A program made the position numbers and the translations under genes. Of a DNA stretch of 64,000 bases, positions 25,067 to 32,942 are shown one piece after another (positions within the stretch are counted from its first letter, which is position 1; each line of letters begins with the position of its first letter). The notes beneath the pieces were generated by a model. It had not been told where the DNA came from. It searched no databases and saw only the letters and a program-made list of their open reading frames with translations. The DNA is taken from positions 62,001-126,000 of the forward strand of contig NZ_JAHFZZ010000002.1 in assembly GCF_018603905.1 (NCBI RefSeq), read 5' to 3'. The DNA comes from Nonomuraea sp. NEAU-A123. Lineage in GTDB: Bacteria > Actinomycetota > Actinomycetes > Streptosporangiales > Streptosporangiaceae.

Positions 25067-26356
25067 GTGACAGCACAGGGCGTGCCGCTGCGGCGGCGGG
25101 TGCTGGTGGTGATCGTCAGCGTGACCGCCCTGGCCGTCGCGCTCTTCCTGGTGCCCCTGGCGATCGCGGTGAACATCCTCTACCACGACCAGACGGTGGC
25201 CGCTCTCCAGCGCGATGCCGCCTGGGTCGCCGCCGCCGTCCCCGACGAACCACGGGGACCGTTGAAACTGCCGACGGGCCTGCCTGGCGACCTGGCCATC
25301 GGCGGCTACACCCTGGCCGGCGCCCGCCTCTTCGGCGACGGCCCCGCCCACTCCCGCCTGGCCGTCTCCAGCAAGGACGGCCGGGTCCACGACACGGTGG
25401 AGGGCGGCTTCCTGGCCGTGTCCGCCCCCGTCCCCTCCGACGAGAGCCCCGCGCTGATCATCCGTGTGGCGACGCCGAACTCGCAGGTCGAACAGCGTAT
25501 CCATCAGGCGTGGCTACTCATGGGCGGGCTTGGGCTGATCGTGATCGCGCTGGCCGCGGGCGCGGCCGTGCGCCAGTCGGCCCGGCTCGCCGCACCTCTG
25601 GAGCGGCTGACCGCCGCAGCGCAGACGCTCGGCGGCGGCGACTTCAGCGTCCGCGCCGCACCCTCCGGGCTACGGGAGGCCGACCAGGCCGCACAGGCCC
25701 TGGAGGCGACGGCGCGCCGCCTCGGCGAGGTGCTCGCCCGCGAGCGGGCCTTCAGCGCCGACGTCTCCCACCAGCTGCGCACCGGATTGACCGGCCTGCT
25801 GCTCGGCCTGGAATCGGCGCTGTCCCGGCCCGGTGCGGACCTGGCCCCGGCGGTCCAGGCCGCGCTGACCAGGGGCGAACGGCTGCAGGAGGTCCTCGAC
25901 GATCTCGTACGGCTCAGCCGCGACAGCCGCGCGCCCGCCGAGCGACTCGACGTGGACGCGCTGATGGAGGAGATCCGGCAAGAATGGCACGGCCCGCTGG
26001 CCCGGCAGGGCCGCCGCCTGACCATCACCGTGGAACCCGCGCTGCCGCCGGTTACCGCCCAGCCCGCCGCCGTCCGGCAGATCCTGCGCGTCCTGCTCGA
26101 CAACGCCCTGCGCCACGGCCAGGGAGAGGTCGCCGTCACCGTCTCCGACGTGGGACCCGGCATGGCCGTCGAGGTGAGCGATCACGGGCCCGGCGTGGCC
26201 CCGGACAGCGACCCGTTCATCAGATCCAGCGGCCACAGCCACGGCATCGGTCTCGCCCTGGCCCGGTCATTGGCCGAAGCGGAAGGAGGCCGGCTGGTGC
26301 TCAGCCGCGCCAGGCCCCCGCTGTTCAGCCTGCTGCTACCCGGCCACGACACCTAA
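25067..26356 (+). CDS. OmpR-class sensor histidine kinase
   Basis: About 429 aa. TM1 is VLVVIVSVTALAVALFLVPL, an extracellular loop of about 125 aa follows, then TM2 (LLMGGLGLIVIALAAGAAV), a HAMP segment, the H-box FSADVSHQLRTGLTGLLLGL, and HATPase_c with LLDNALRHGQ and HGPGV/GIGLALARSL. The GTG at 25067 has GGAGG almost adjacent, so translation may start slightly differently. It is divergent from the lipoprotein/ABC operon and convergent with its likely partner regulator at 26376. Confidence 0.92.
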   Translation: MTAQGVPLRRRVLVVIVSVTALAVALFLVPLAIAVNILYHDQTVAALQRDAAWVAAAVPDEPRGPLKLPTGLPGDLAIGGYTLAGARLFGDGPAHSRLAVSSKDGRVHDTVEGGFLAVSAPVPSDESPALIIRVATPNSQVEQRIHQAWLLMGGLGLIVIALAAGAAVRQSARLAAPLERLTAAAQTLGGGDFSVRAAPSGLREADQAAQALEATARRLGEVLARERAFSADVSHQLRTGLTGLLLGLESALSRPGADLAPAVQAALTRGERLQEVLDDLVRLSRDSRAPAERLDVDALMEEIRQEWHGPLARQGRRLTITVEPALPPVTAQPAAVRQILRVLLDNALRHGQGEVAVTVSDVGPGMAVEVSDHGPGVAPDSDPFIRSSGHSHGIGLALARSLAEAEGGRLVLSRARPPLFSLLLPGHDT

Positions 26357-26375
26357 ACAGCCTGCCGGCGGCGGG

Positions 26376-27053
26376 TCATGGCTCGTAGCGGTAGCCGCGC
26401 CCCCGCACCGTAACGATCCGCTCCATCGGCTCGCCGTGCTCGGCCAGCTTGCGGCGCAGCGCGAACACGTGCACATCCAGCGTCTTGGTGGGGCCGAACC
26501 AGTTCTCGTCCCACACCTCATCCATCAACTGCTCGCGCGTCACCACCTCGCCCGCCCGGCTGACCAGCGCCGCCAGCAGGTCGAACTCCTTGGGCCGCAA
26601 CACCACCTCCTCCTGCCCGACATAGGCGCGCCGCGCGGGCAGGTCGAGGCGCAGCCGCCCGGCGGTCAGTATGCGCTCTCCCGGTGCCGGGCCGCGCCGG
26701 CGCAGGTGCGCGCGGAGCCTGGCCATCAGCTCGGTCAGCCGGAACGGCTTGGTCAGATAGTCATCAGCCCCCGCGTCCAGCGCCACCACGACCTCGAACT
26801 CCTGCGTACGAGCCGTCAGCACGACGATCACCGTGTCCGGCACCCTCAAGCGCAACCGCCGGCACAGAGCCACCCCATCCACATCGGGCAGCCCCAGATC
26901 CAGCAGCACAAGATCCGGCTGGTGCCGCTCGGCCGCCTGCACCGCCTCGGCCCCGTCCGCGGCCGGCTCCGCCTCATAGCCCTGCGCGGCCAGCGCCTCG
27001 ACCAGCTCGGACCGGATGACCAGATCGTCCTCCACGACCAGCACACATGCCAT
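26376..27053 (-). CDS. OmpR/PhoB-type response regulator
   Basis: 225 aa. Receiver: VVEDDLVIR, phosphoacceptor Asp in LVLLDLGLPDVDG, Lys in YLTKPFRLTEL. Winged helix: RPKEFDLLAALVSRAGEVV, ENWFGPTKTLDVHVFALRRK, RGRGYRYEP. It is tail-to-tail with the kinase gene (20 bp between stops), an inverted order compared with usual operonic pairs. Likely partner of the kinase at 25067 and regulator of the ABC operon (inferred). Confidence 0.93.
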   Translation of the reverse strand: MACVLVVEDDLVIRSELVEALAAQGYEAEPAADGAEAVQAAERHQPDLVLLDLGLPDVDGVALCRRLRLRVPDTVIVVLTARTQEFEVVVALDAGADDYLTKPFRLTELMARLRAHLRRRGPAPGERILTAGRLRLDLPARRAYVGQEEVVLRPKEFDLLAALVSRAGEVVTREQLMDEVWDENWFGPTKTLDVHVFALRRKLAEHGEPMERIVTVRGRGYRYEP

Positions 27054-27405
27054 GCGGCCGATGGTATGAGGTGCGCTGCCAAGGTGAGGAAAACCGTCAG
27101 TGATCAGCCCGGTCGTCGCCGAGCTGATCAACCACACGCCACGCCCAGGCCGCCGGAAGTCCCCGGAACCGTTACGCGTGCGGCAACCACACGATGTGAT
27201 CGCAGATCTTCCCGCACCAGGCATACAGACCACTCGATCAACGGTCTGTGCCGGTATGGACCTCCGGCGCGACGATGCCGTCTGTGCGCAGCAAGCCGAG
27301 TCCCAGCAGAATCCAGGCGGCGGAGAAGATCAAGGGAATCGGCCCTACCTCCAGGACATGTGGTCGGTGGGGCCGGGGACTGGCGTGGAGCGCAGTCCAC
27401 GGCGG
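27054..27405. other. Intergenic region with a possible membrane-protein remnant
   Basis: No complete gene. On the minus strand around 27240-27360 a short frame gives LIFSAAWILLGLGLLRTDG and ends at a stop, which could be the tail of a decayed membrane protein, but I cannot name it. The rest holds nothing I recognise apart from the regulator's promoter near 27060-27100. Confidence 0.3.
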
Positions 27406-28026
27406 TCAGAGCGTCACGCCCGGCGCGGCCCTGCGGGAGGGGGCGCTGTTGGTGCTGGTGGCCGTGGTCTCCTGCAGGCCGTGGTCGATGAAGTCGATCA
27501 TCCAGGTGAAGCTGTCGTCGATGTCGGTGGCGAACTGGAACCCGCCGGCTACTTCCAGGGATGCGTATCCGTGCAGGACGGTGCGCAGCATCCGCAGCGC
27601 GTGGATCTGCTGGTCGGGGTCGATCCGGTAGCCGTGCAGCATGGCCGCCCAGGAGTCGACCACCCGGTTGAGGGCGTCGATGAGGGGGTCGTCGGGTCCG
27701 GTCGGGCGGGCGGCGTTGGCTGCGGCGTATCGGCCGTGGTGGTCCTTGACGAACGTCCGCATCGCCTGTGCGCCGCGGGCCAGGGCTTCGGTGCCGGCCC
27801 GGCCCTGGATGGCGTCGCGGATGGCGTCGGCGCACTGGTTCATGGCCAGGATGGCGATCCGGTGGGCGAGGTCGGTCTGGCCGGTGACGTGCTTGTACAG
27901 CGAGGGGGTCCTGACCCCGAGTCGTTCGGCGACCAGGCCCATGCCGAGCTGGTCGAACCCGACCTCGTCGACCAGGGCGGCGGCGGCTTCGGTGACCGTC
28001 GCGGCGGTGAGTCCGGCCCTAGGCAC
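27406..28026 (-). CDS. TetR/AcrR-family regulator
   Basis: 206 aa. N-terminal HTH with ATVTEAAAALVDEVGF, MGLVAERLGVRTPSLYKHV, then an all-helical ligand domain of the WHG type (RTFVKDHHGRYAAAN, VLHGYASLEVAGGF). Its start overlaps the end of the upstream hydrolase gene by 8 nt, so both are co-transcribed from the promoter near 28880, which contains a palindrome it could bind. Confidence 0.93.
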   Translation of the reverse strand: MPRAGLTAATVTEAAAALVDEVGFDQLGMGLVAERLGVRTPSLYKHVTGQTDLAHRIAILAMNQCADAIRDAIQGRAGTEALARGAQAMRTFVKDHHGRYAAANAARPTGPDDPLIDALNRVVDSWAAMLHGYRIDPDQQIHALRMLRTVLHGYASLEVAGGFQFATDIDDSFTWMIDFIDHGLQETTATSTNSAPSRRAAPGVTL

Positions 28027-28855
28027 CGGCAGCCGCCTTGGCCAGGAACGGCAGGGCCAGCGCGAGGACCTGGTCGGGGGTCTGGGCGTGCGGGTAGTGG
28101 CCGGCGCCGTCGATCACGGCCAGCTCGCCGAGGCCGGCGGGCAGGTCGGCGATGATCTTCTCCCCTTCGGCGCGGGGGTCGGCCCAGTCGGGGTCCAGGC
28201 TGCCTTCGACGATCAGGACCGGGCAGGTGACGTGGGCGAGCTGGGTGCCGGCGTCGGTGGGCTTGGACTTGCACATGTCCTGCAGGGCCTTCATCCGGCC
28301 GGGCTCACTCAGCGTGGCCTCGATGCGGGCCAGTTCGCTGTTCCAGTCGGCGGGCTTGGCCGGGTAGGCCACGTCAAGGTACTTCTTCCAGTCCGCCAGG
28401 CGTCCCCGGACGATGACCTGCGCCATCCGCGTGTACCCGATCCGGAAGCGCTTGACCCGGATCAGCCCGCCCAGGTCGACCGGCTGCGCACGAGTGAACG
28501 GAGCCAGCTCGATCACTCCGCTGATCATGTCGGGCGCAGTGGCGGCCGCGATGGTCGCGGCGCCGCCGCTGATCGACTGCCCGATGATCACGGCCGGGCC
28601 GCCGAGGTGACGCACGACGGCGACCAGATCGCCGGCGATGTCGGTGCGGCTGTAACCGTCCCAGCCGAGGCTGGACTCACCGCACCCACGGATGTCGACG
28701 TTCGCGACCCGGTAACCGGCGGCCACCAGGCCGGGAACGAGGAAGCGGTAGGAGTGCCGGCTGTCGCCGATACCGTGCGCCAGCACGACCAGGGGACCCT
28801 CCCCGGTCACGTCGAAGGCGATGGTGTTCTTGCCGATTCTCAGGTGCTCGGTCAT
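28019..28855 (-). CDS. Alpha/beta hydrolase
   Basis: 278 aa, single-domain alpha/beta hydrolase. LAHGIGDSRHSYRFLVP oxyanion loop, VDIRGCGESS, nucleophile elbow IGQSISGGAATIAA, DPDWADPRAEG acid region and GAGHYPHAQTP with the catalytic His. Cytosolic; substrate unknown. ATG 28855 is chosen over 28870 as the usual family start. Forms an operon with the TetR gene that follows. Confidence 0.9.
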   Translation of the reverse strand: MTEHLRIGKNTIAFDVTGEGPLVVLAHGIGDSRHSYRFLVPGLVAAGYRVANVDIRGCGESSLGWDGYSRTDIAGDLVAVVRHLGGPAVIIGQSISGGAATIAAATAPDMISGVIELAPFTRAQPVDLGGLIRVKRFRIGYTRMAQVIVRGRLADWKKYLDVAYPAKPADWNSELARIEATLSEPGRMKALQDMCKSKPTDAGTQLAHVTCPVLIVEGSLDPDWADPRAEGEKIIADLPAGLGELAVIDGAGHYPHAQTPDQVLALALPFLAKAAAGA

Positions 28856-28873
28856 GCCGTCCTCCACCAAATG

Positions 28874-28888
28874 GCTAATCTGATTAGC
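28874..28888. promoter_or_regulatory. Palindromic operator upstream of the hydrolase/TetR operon
   Basis: GCTAAT-CTG-ATTAGC is a perfect 6+6 inverted repeat just upstream of the hydrolase start. A related TAGCTA / TTAGCTAC pair continues through 28911. This fits a TetR-type operator overlapping the promoter. Confidence 0.6.
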
Positions 28889-29055
28889 TATAGACTATTT
28901 ACGTTAGCTACGAAGGTCAACACCACACCCAGCCGCGCTCGATCGGGGGCCGGGCATCGGGAACGAAGAGTCCCCGCCGAACGCCTTCGGGCCTGGCTCC
29001 CCTCCCCAGCCGACGTGGTGGTCGGGCCGACAGCCCTGGCTCTGCCCTCCTCGCT

Positions 29056-29087
29056 ATGTGACACAGAACTCACATTATGTGTCACAT
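29056..29087. repeat. Palindrome upstream of the tyrosine recombinase
   Basis: ATGTGACAC (29056-29064) and GTGTCACAT (29079-29087) are perfect inverted arms. A second half-copy, CATTATGTGTCACAT, lies at about 29151-29165. A near-identical palindrome accompanies the recombinase remnant at 62151-62180, so it may be a recombinase core site or an operator. Confidence 0.65.
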
Positions 29088-29184
29088 GGGCTGCCATCGG
29101 GCTGTGTCCGCCCAGCTCGGCGTTCGCCGCCACGATGGCGACTCAGCTACATTATGTGTCACATCGCCTGCCTGGAGAACGTCC

Positions 29185-30150
29185 GTGTCCGTCGTGTCCT
29201 TCCCCGGCCCGCCGGCCCCGGCCGCCGGTCCCTCGCCCGCCTCGTCGATGACGGCCGCGGTCGAGCGCTTCCTGGAGTCGGTGCGGGCGGCCACCACCCG
29301 CGCCGGCTACGCCGAGACCCTCGCCCGCCTGACCGTCGTGGCCGGGCCGGAGTATCCGGTCGCCGCGCTGACGCCCGAGCAGTACGCCGCGGTGATGGAC
29401 CGCTGGACGGCCGCGGCCGCCGCCACCTGGAACCGGCACCTGTCCGCGCTGGTCTCCTTCACCACCTGGGCCCAGCGCCAGGACCTGCTGGCCACCAACC
29501 CCGCCCGACGGCTGGAGCGGCGCAAGCCCGCCCGGCGCGGTGACCGCGCCATCCCGGCCGCCCGGCTGGACAAGCTGTTCAGCGACCCCGCCAACGCCCT
29601 GCGGGAACGGGTGCTGTGGAGGCTCCTGTACGACACGGCTGCCAGGGCAGAGGAAATCCTCAGCCTCAACGTCGAGGACCTCGACTTGGAGTTCCGCCGC
29701 GCCCGGGTCGTCTCCAAGGGCGGCGCCATCGAGTACGTGCACTGGGCCACCGCCACCGCCCGGCTGCTGCCTCGCCTGCTGGCCGGCCGCGCTGCCGGGC
29801 CGGTGTTCCTGGCCGACCGGCGCGCCCCCACTTCCGGATCCCGCGCGCCCGCGCGCGGTGACATCTGCCCGATCACCGGACGCGGGCGGCTGTCCTACCC
29901 ACGCGCCGAGTACCTGTTCAAGACCGCCTCCGCAGAGCTGGACCCGCACCGCCAGGGATGGACGTTGCACCAGCTCCGGCACAGTGCGTTGCAGCATCTC
30001 GCACAGGCCGGACGGACCGCCCCGGAGTTGCAGGCCAAGAGCCGCCACCAGCACCTGGCCAGCCTCGGCCGGTACGTCCGCCTGGGCGAGGAGACCTCCG
30101 CGCGCATCACGGCCGAAGCCGACCCCGCCCGGCGCCGCCGTCCCCACTGA
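29185..30150 (+). CDS. Tyrosine recombinase/integrase
   Basis: 321 aa. N-terminal SAM-like core-binding domain (RFLESVRAATTRAGYAETLA) and a catalytic domain with the full set: Arg in YDTAARAEEILSL, Lys in VVSKGG, HQLRHSALQHLAQAG (His-x-x-Arg), second His in RHQHLASLG and Tyr in GRYVRLGEE. GTG 29185 is chosen because GGAG lies 7 nt upstream; ATG 29248 is an alternative. It is nearly identical to the remnant at 61990-62145, so the gene is repeated in this genome. Confidence 0.92.
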   Translation: MSVVSFPGPPAPAAGPSPASSMTAAVERFLESVRAATTRAGYAETLARLTVVAGPEYPVAALTPEQYAAVMDRWTAAAAATWNRHLSALVSFTTWAQRQDLLATNPARRLERRKPARRGDRAIPAARLDKLFSDPANALRERVLWRLLYDTAARAEEILSLNVEDLDLEFRRARVVSKGGAIEYVHWATATARLLPRLLAGRAAGPVFLADRRAPTSGSRAPARGDICPITGRGRLSYPRAEYLFKTASAELDPHRQGWTLHQLRHSALQHLAQAGRTAPELQAKSRHQHLASLGRYVRLGEETSARITAEADPARRRRPH

Positions 30151-30181
30151 CCTCCACCCCCAGGCGCTGGAGCGAACGCGG

Positions 30182-30448
30182 TCAGGAGGACTCCCGCACC
30201 AGCAGCACCTGATCATCGTCAGCGTCGGGCTCGACGCGGTACTCGGCCTTGCGCAGGTCGTCGGAGTACCGGGAGAGCTCCTCCTGCGCGGACGCCTCGG
30301 CGTCGTCGGCGCACGCGACCTGGAACGGCCTTCCGTCGCCGCCGCCCTCTACGACGAACCCGCCGTGGCGCTCGCTGAACTCCCGACGCCCCGCCTTGCG
30401 CAGCACCGTCCGGATGACCTCAGCGTCTCGGTCCCGCGCCGTCCACAA
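30182..30448 (-). CDS. Hypothetical small protein, possible 5' frameshift
   Basis: 88 aa, unrecognised; soluble, acidic, with a regular helix/strand pattern (DAEVIRTVLRKAGRREF, EELSRYSDDLRKAEYRVEPD). In its own frame the only start is a TTG at 30448. A better ATG (MSDDKPEFGYGAAV) lies at 30494 in another frame, which suggests a small indel near 30460 and a true length of about 103 aa. Convergent with the recombinase gene. Confidence 0.45.
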   Translation of the reverse strand: MWTARDRDAEVIRTVLRKAGRREFSERHGGFVVEGGGDGRPFQVACADDAEASAQEELSRYSDDLRKAEYRVEPDADDDQVLLVRESS

Positions 30449-30547
30449 CGGGCGACCGCCGCGCCGTACCCGAACTCCGGCTTGTCGTCGCTCATGGTCA
30501 ACACCGTAAGCGAATCGAGACCTTAGCCATAGGTTTCCGTATCAATC

Positions 30548-30597
30548 CAGGTTAGAGGCTACTTCGTTGGAAATTTCTTCATCGCTACCGGGACCCC
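30548..30597. repeat. Orphan, diverged Tn3-type terminal repeat
   Basis: These 50 bp align end to end with the right terminal repeat at 17561-17610 at about 39 of 50 positions, including the outer GCTACCGGGACCCC. It directly abuts a glycoside hydrolase fragment at 30598. No left partner is visible in the window, so it is a solo end of a related but distinct Tn3 element. Confidence 0.75.
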
Positions 30598-30693
30598 TTC
30601 ACCGGCGCGTTCGCCGGGTTCTGGGTGCAGGACCTGGCGGGCGAGGGCTGCACGGCGCGCTTCGAGCAGGTCCGGTATGAAGCCACACGTTGA
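30598..30693 (+). pseudogene. Glycoside hydrolase C-terminal fragment
   Basis: Immediately after the orphan terminal repeat the frame reads FTGAFAGFWVQDLAGEGCTA, RFEQVRYEATR and stops. This resembles the C-terminal beta-sandwich end of GH43-like arabinosidases/xylosidases. It is the 3' stub of a gene cut by the Tn3 element. Confidence 0.5.
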
Positions 30694-31066
30694 GACCCGG
30701 GGCCACGACGGACCTCCGCTGCTCCTGGTGCACGGCTGGGGCGGAGACCACCGGACGTGGCGCGCCCTGGACTTCGGCGAGCGCCGGGTGATCGCCCCCG
30801 ACCTGCGCGGCCACGGCAGATCCCCGGCTCCCGCCTGCGGATACCGGCCCGTCGACCTGGCCAGCGACCTGGTGCCGCTGCTGGACGGTCCGGTGGTGGC
30901 CATCGGGCACTCCATGGGCGCCCAGGTGGTCACCGCGCTGGCAGTCGAGCATCCGGAGTTGGTCAGCGCGCTCGTGGTCATCGCTCCCGCCTACGGCGCG
31001 GACGAGGCGGAGGAACGGCTCATCCCGAAGCGGCTGGCGGCATCGCCGACCAGAACGCTTATGTGA
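30677..31066 (+). pseudogene. Alpha/beta hydrolase, N-terminal half
   Basis: 129 codons: VETRGHDGPPLLLVHGWGGD, PDLRGHGRSPAP and the nucleophile elbow VAIGHSMGAQVVTALA are all present. The frame then breaks off at about residue 122, without the acid and His of the triad, and stops at 31066. Its ATG overlaps the glycoside hydrolase stub by 17 nt. The start is genuine but the gene is truncated by the fusion at about 31035. Confidence 0.7.
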
Positions 31067-31380
31067 GCGTGGTGCGCGGTGGCGTCGATCCGGACATCTA
31101 CCGAGCGACGTTCGCCATGGGCGGGGTCTGGGGGCCGTGGACCAATTTCGAGACCGCGAAATTCCCCTTCCCACCCGGTGTCGAGGTGGACTTCGAGCCA
31201 GGCCAGTTCCCCCGTGTGAGCATCAGCAAGGCCACCGAGGGGCTGCACGTGGTCGGCACCGCGTCGGGGCAGATCTTCCATCAGCTGCGTAATCCAGGAT
31301 CCGTCGCGATCTTCCGAGATGTGGAGCTCGTCGGCGTCGGCCAGGACGTGGGCTACTTCGTCTCGGTTGCCTGCGGGTGA
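31034..31380 (+). pseudogene. C-terminal fragment of a secreted beta-propeller/lectin-like protein
   Basis: The frame ADQNAYVSVVRGG, ATFAMGGVWGPWTNF, HVVGTASGQIFHQLR, FRDVELVGVG has the repeating W-x-x-W/F pattern of tachylectin-like propeller domains found in secreted actinobacterial proteins. It has no start of its own and is joined to the hydrolase fragment in a different frame. I infer a deletion or recombination scar. Confidence 0.45.
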
Positions 31381-31740
31381 GCGCCGATCACCGGGGCACA
31401 CCGCCGAGTGCCACATCCCGATTGTCAGCGCATCCTGCTGGCCCAGGCCCCGGTCATCCAGCGCAAGCACCTCACGCGGCCCCTTCCCGCGATCGCGTTG
31501 ATCATGTGACAGGTGTGGGTGCCGGGTGGGGCGGTGCAGATCGTTCGTCCTCCTGGTGAGGTGGTGGCCTCGAGGTCGACCGCGACGACCCCTTCTCGTC
31601 CCCGCGGTCCATCTCACACGCTGAGACCCGCTGAGCGCATGGCGTGGCAACGTTCCGGTAACAAGCCGTTGACGTGGTCGTTGAGTTGCCGCAAGACTGA
31701 TGACTACGTAGTCAATGAGGCTCTCCCCGGAGCGTGAACC
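31381..31740. other. lacI upstream region with a perfect 14-bp palindrome
   Basis: No convincing gene. TGACTACGTAGTCA at 31701-31714 is a perfect palindrome 27 bases before the LacI-type start and is a candidate autoregulatory operator. GGAG at 31729 is the ribosome site. The first 250 bases show nothing I can identify. Confidence 0.5.
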
Positions 31741-32784
31741 ATGCGCGAAACAGGTCGCGGTCCCCGCCGCCCGGTCGGCAGCATGGACGTCGCGCGCCTG
31801 GCCGGAGTGTCGCAGAAGACCGTCTCGCGGGTGATCAACGGCGAGCCCAACGTCCGCGACCACCTGCGCGAGCGCGTGCTGCGGGCCGCGAGCGAGCTCG
31901 GCTACCGCCCCAACACCGCCGCGCGGGCGCTCATCAAGGGCCGCTTCCACCGCATCGGGGTCGTCTCGCTCGGCAGCGCCCTGTACGGACCGGCCGCGAC
32001 GCTGGTCGCGCTGGAGCGGGCGGCCCGCAAGACCGGTTACTCGCTCAGCATCGTGTGCACGCTCGAAGGCGAGCCGGGCGGCATCAGCGCCGCCATCGAC
32101 ACGCTGATCAGCCAGGGCGTGGACGGCATCGTGCTGTCGGAGCCCATTGACGACGGACAAGACGTGGCCTTCGACCCGGACGTGCCGGTCATGAGCTTCA
32201 ACCAGCTGCCCCAGCCGTACGCCGAGAAGGGCGTGTTCATCGGCGGTGACGGCGCCTCCGCCGGGCGCGTGGCCACCGAGCACCTGCTGTCACTGGGCCA
32301 TGCCACCGTCTGGCATGTCGCCGGGCCGCAGCGCTGGTGGGCCGCGCGTGACCGGCTGGTCGGCTGGCGGGCGGCCCTGGCCGCGGCAGGGGTGCCCGAG
32401 CCGCCGGTCCTGCATGGCGACTGGCATCCGGCGTCGGGGTACGCGGCAGGCGTCCAGCTGGCCACGGCCGCCGGCGTGACCGCCGTGTTCGTCGCCAACG
32501 ACGACATGGCGATAGGCGTCATGCGGGCGCTCGCCGAGGCTGGCCTGCGCGTGCCGGAGGACGTCAGCGTCGTCGGCTTCGACGACACGCCCTCGGCCGC
32601 CTACCTGGTCCCGCCGCTGACCACCATCCACGGCGACTTCGAGGGGGCCGCGGTCCGCGGCCTCAAGCTGCTGGTGGAACGGATAGAGGGCGTCACGGGC
32701 ACGCCCGTGCCGGAGGAACCACCGGTTGAACTCATCGTGCGCGGCTCGACCGCGCGCCCCCCGGGAATCGAGGTGACCGGCTGA
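31741..32784 (+). CDS. LacI-family repressor of the beta-galactoside operon
   Basis: 347 aa. The HTH is MDVARLAGVSQKTVSRVING with the hinge helix RPNTAARALIKGR, then a periplasmic-binding-type sensor domain (VFVANDDMAIGVMRALAEAG, VPEDVSVVGFDDTPSAAYLVPPLTTI). It precedes a sugar ABC uptake operon and GH42 gene on the same strand, so it probably senses a beta-galactoside. ATG 31741 with GGAG 8 nt upstream. Confidence 0.95.
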   Translation: MRETGRGPRRPVGSMDVARLAGVSQKTVSRVINGEPNVRDHLRERVLRAASELGYRPNTAARALIKGRFHRIGVVSLGSALYGPAATLVALERAARKTGYSLSIVCTLEGEPGGISAAIDTLISQGVDGIVLSEPIDDGQDVAFDPDVPVMSFNQLPQPYAEKGVFIGGDGASAGRVATEHLLSLGHATVWHVAGPQRWWAARDRLVGWRAALAAAGVPEPPVLHGDWHPASGYAAGVQLATAAGVTAVFVANDDMAIGVMRALAEAGLRVPEDVSVVGFDDTPSAAYLVPPLTTIHGDFEGAAVRGLKLLVERIEGVTGTPVPEEPPVELIVRGSTARPPGIEVTG

Positions 32785-32942
32785 CACCCTGACCCTCACA
32801 GCGTGCGCGCTCTGCGACGGCGCGCCGCTGACATGACCGAAGCCGGGGCGACCTTCTCGCCACGCCCGGCTTCGGCCTGCTCGGAGCCTGGACCTGCGAC
32901 GTCCGGCTCCATGTGCTCAACACACGAGAAACGAGTCTATCA

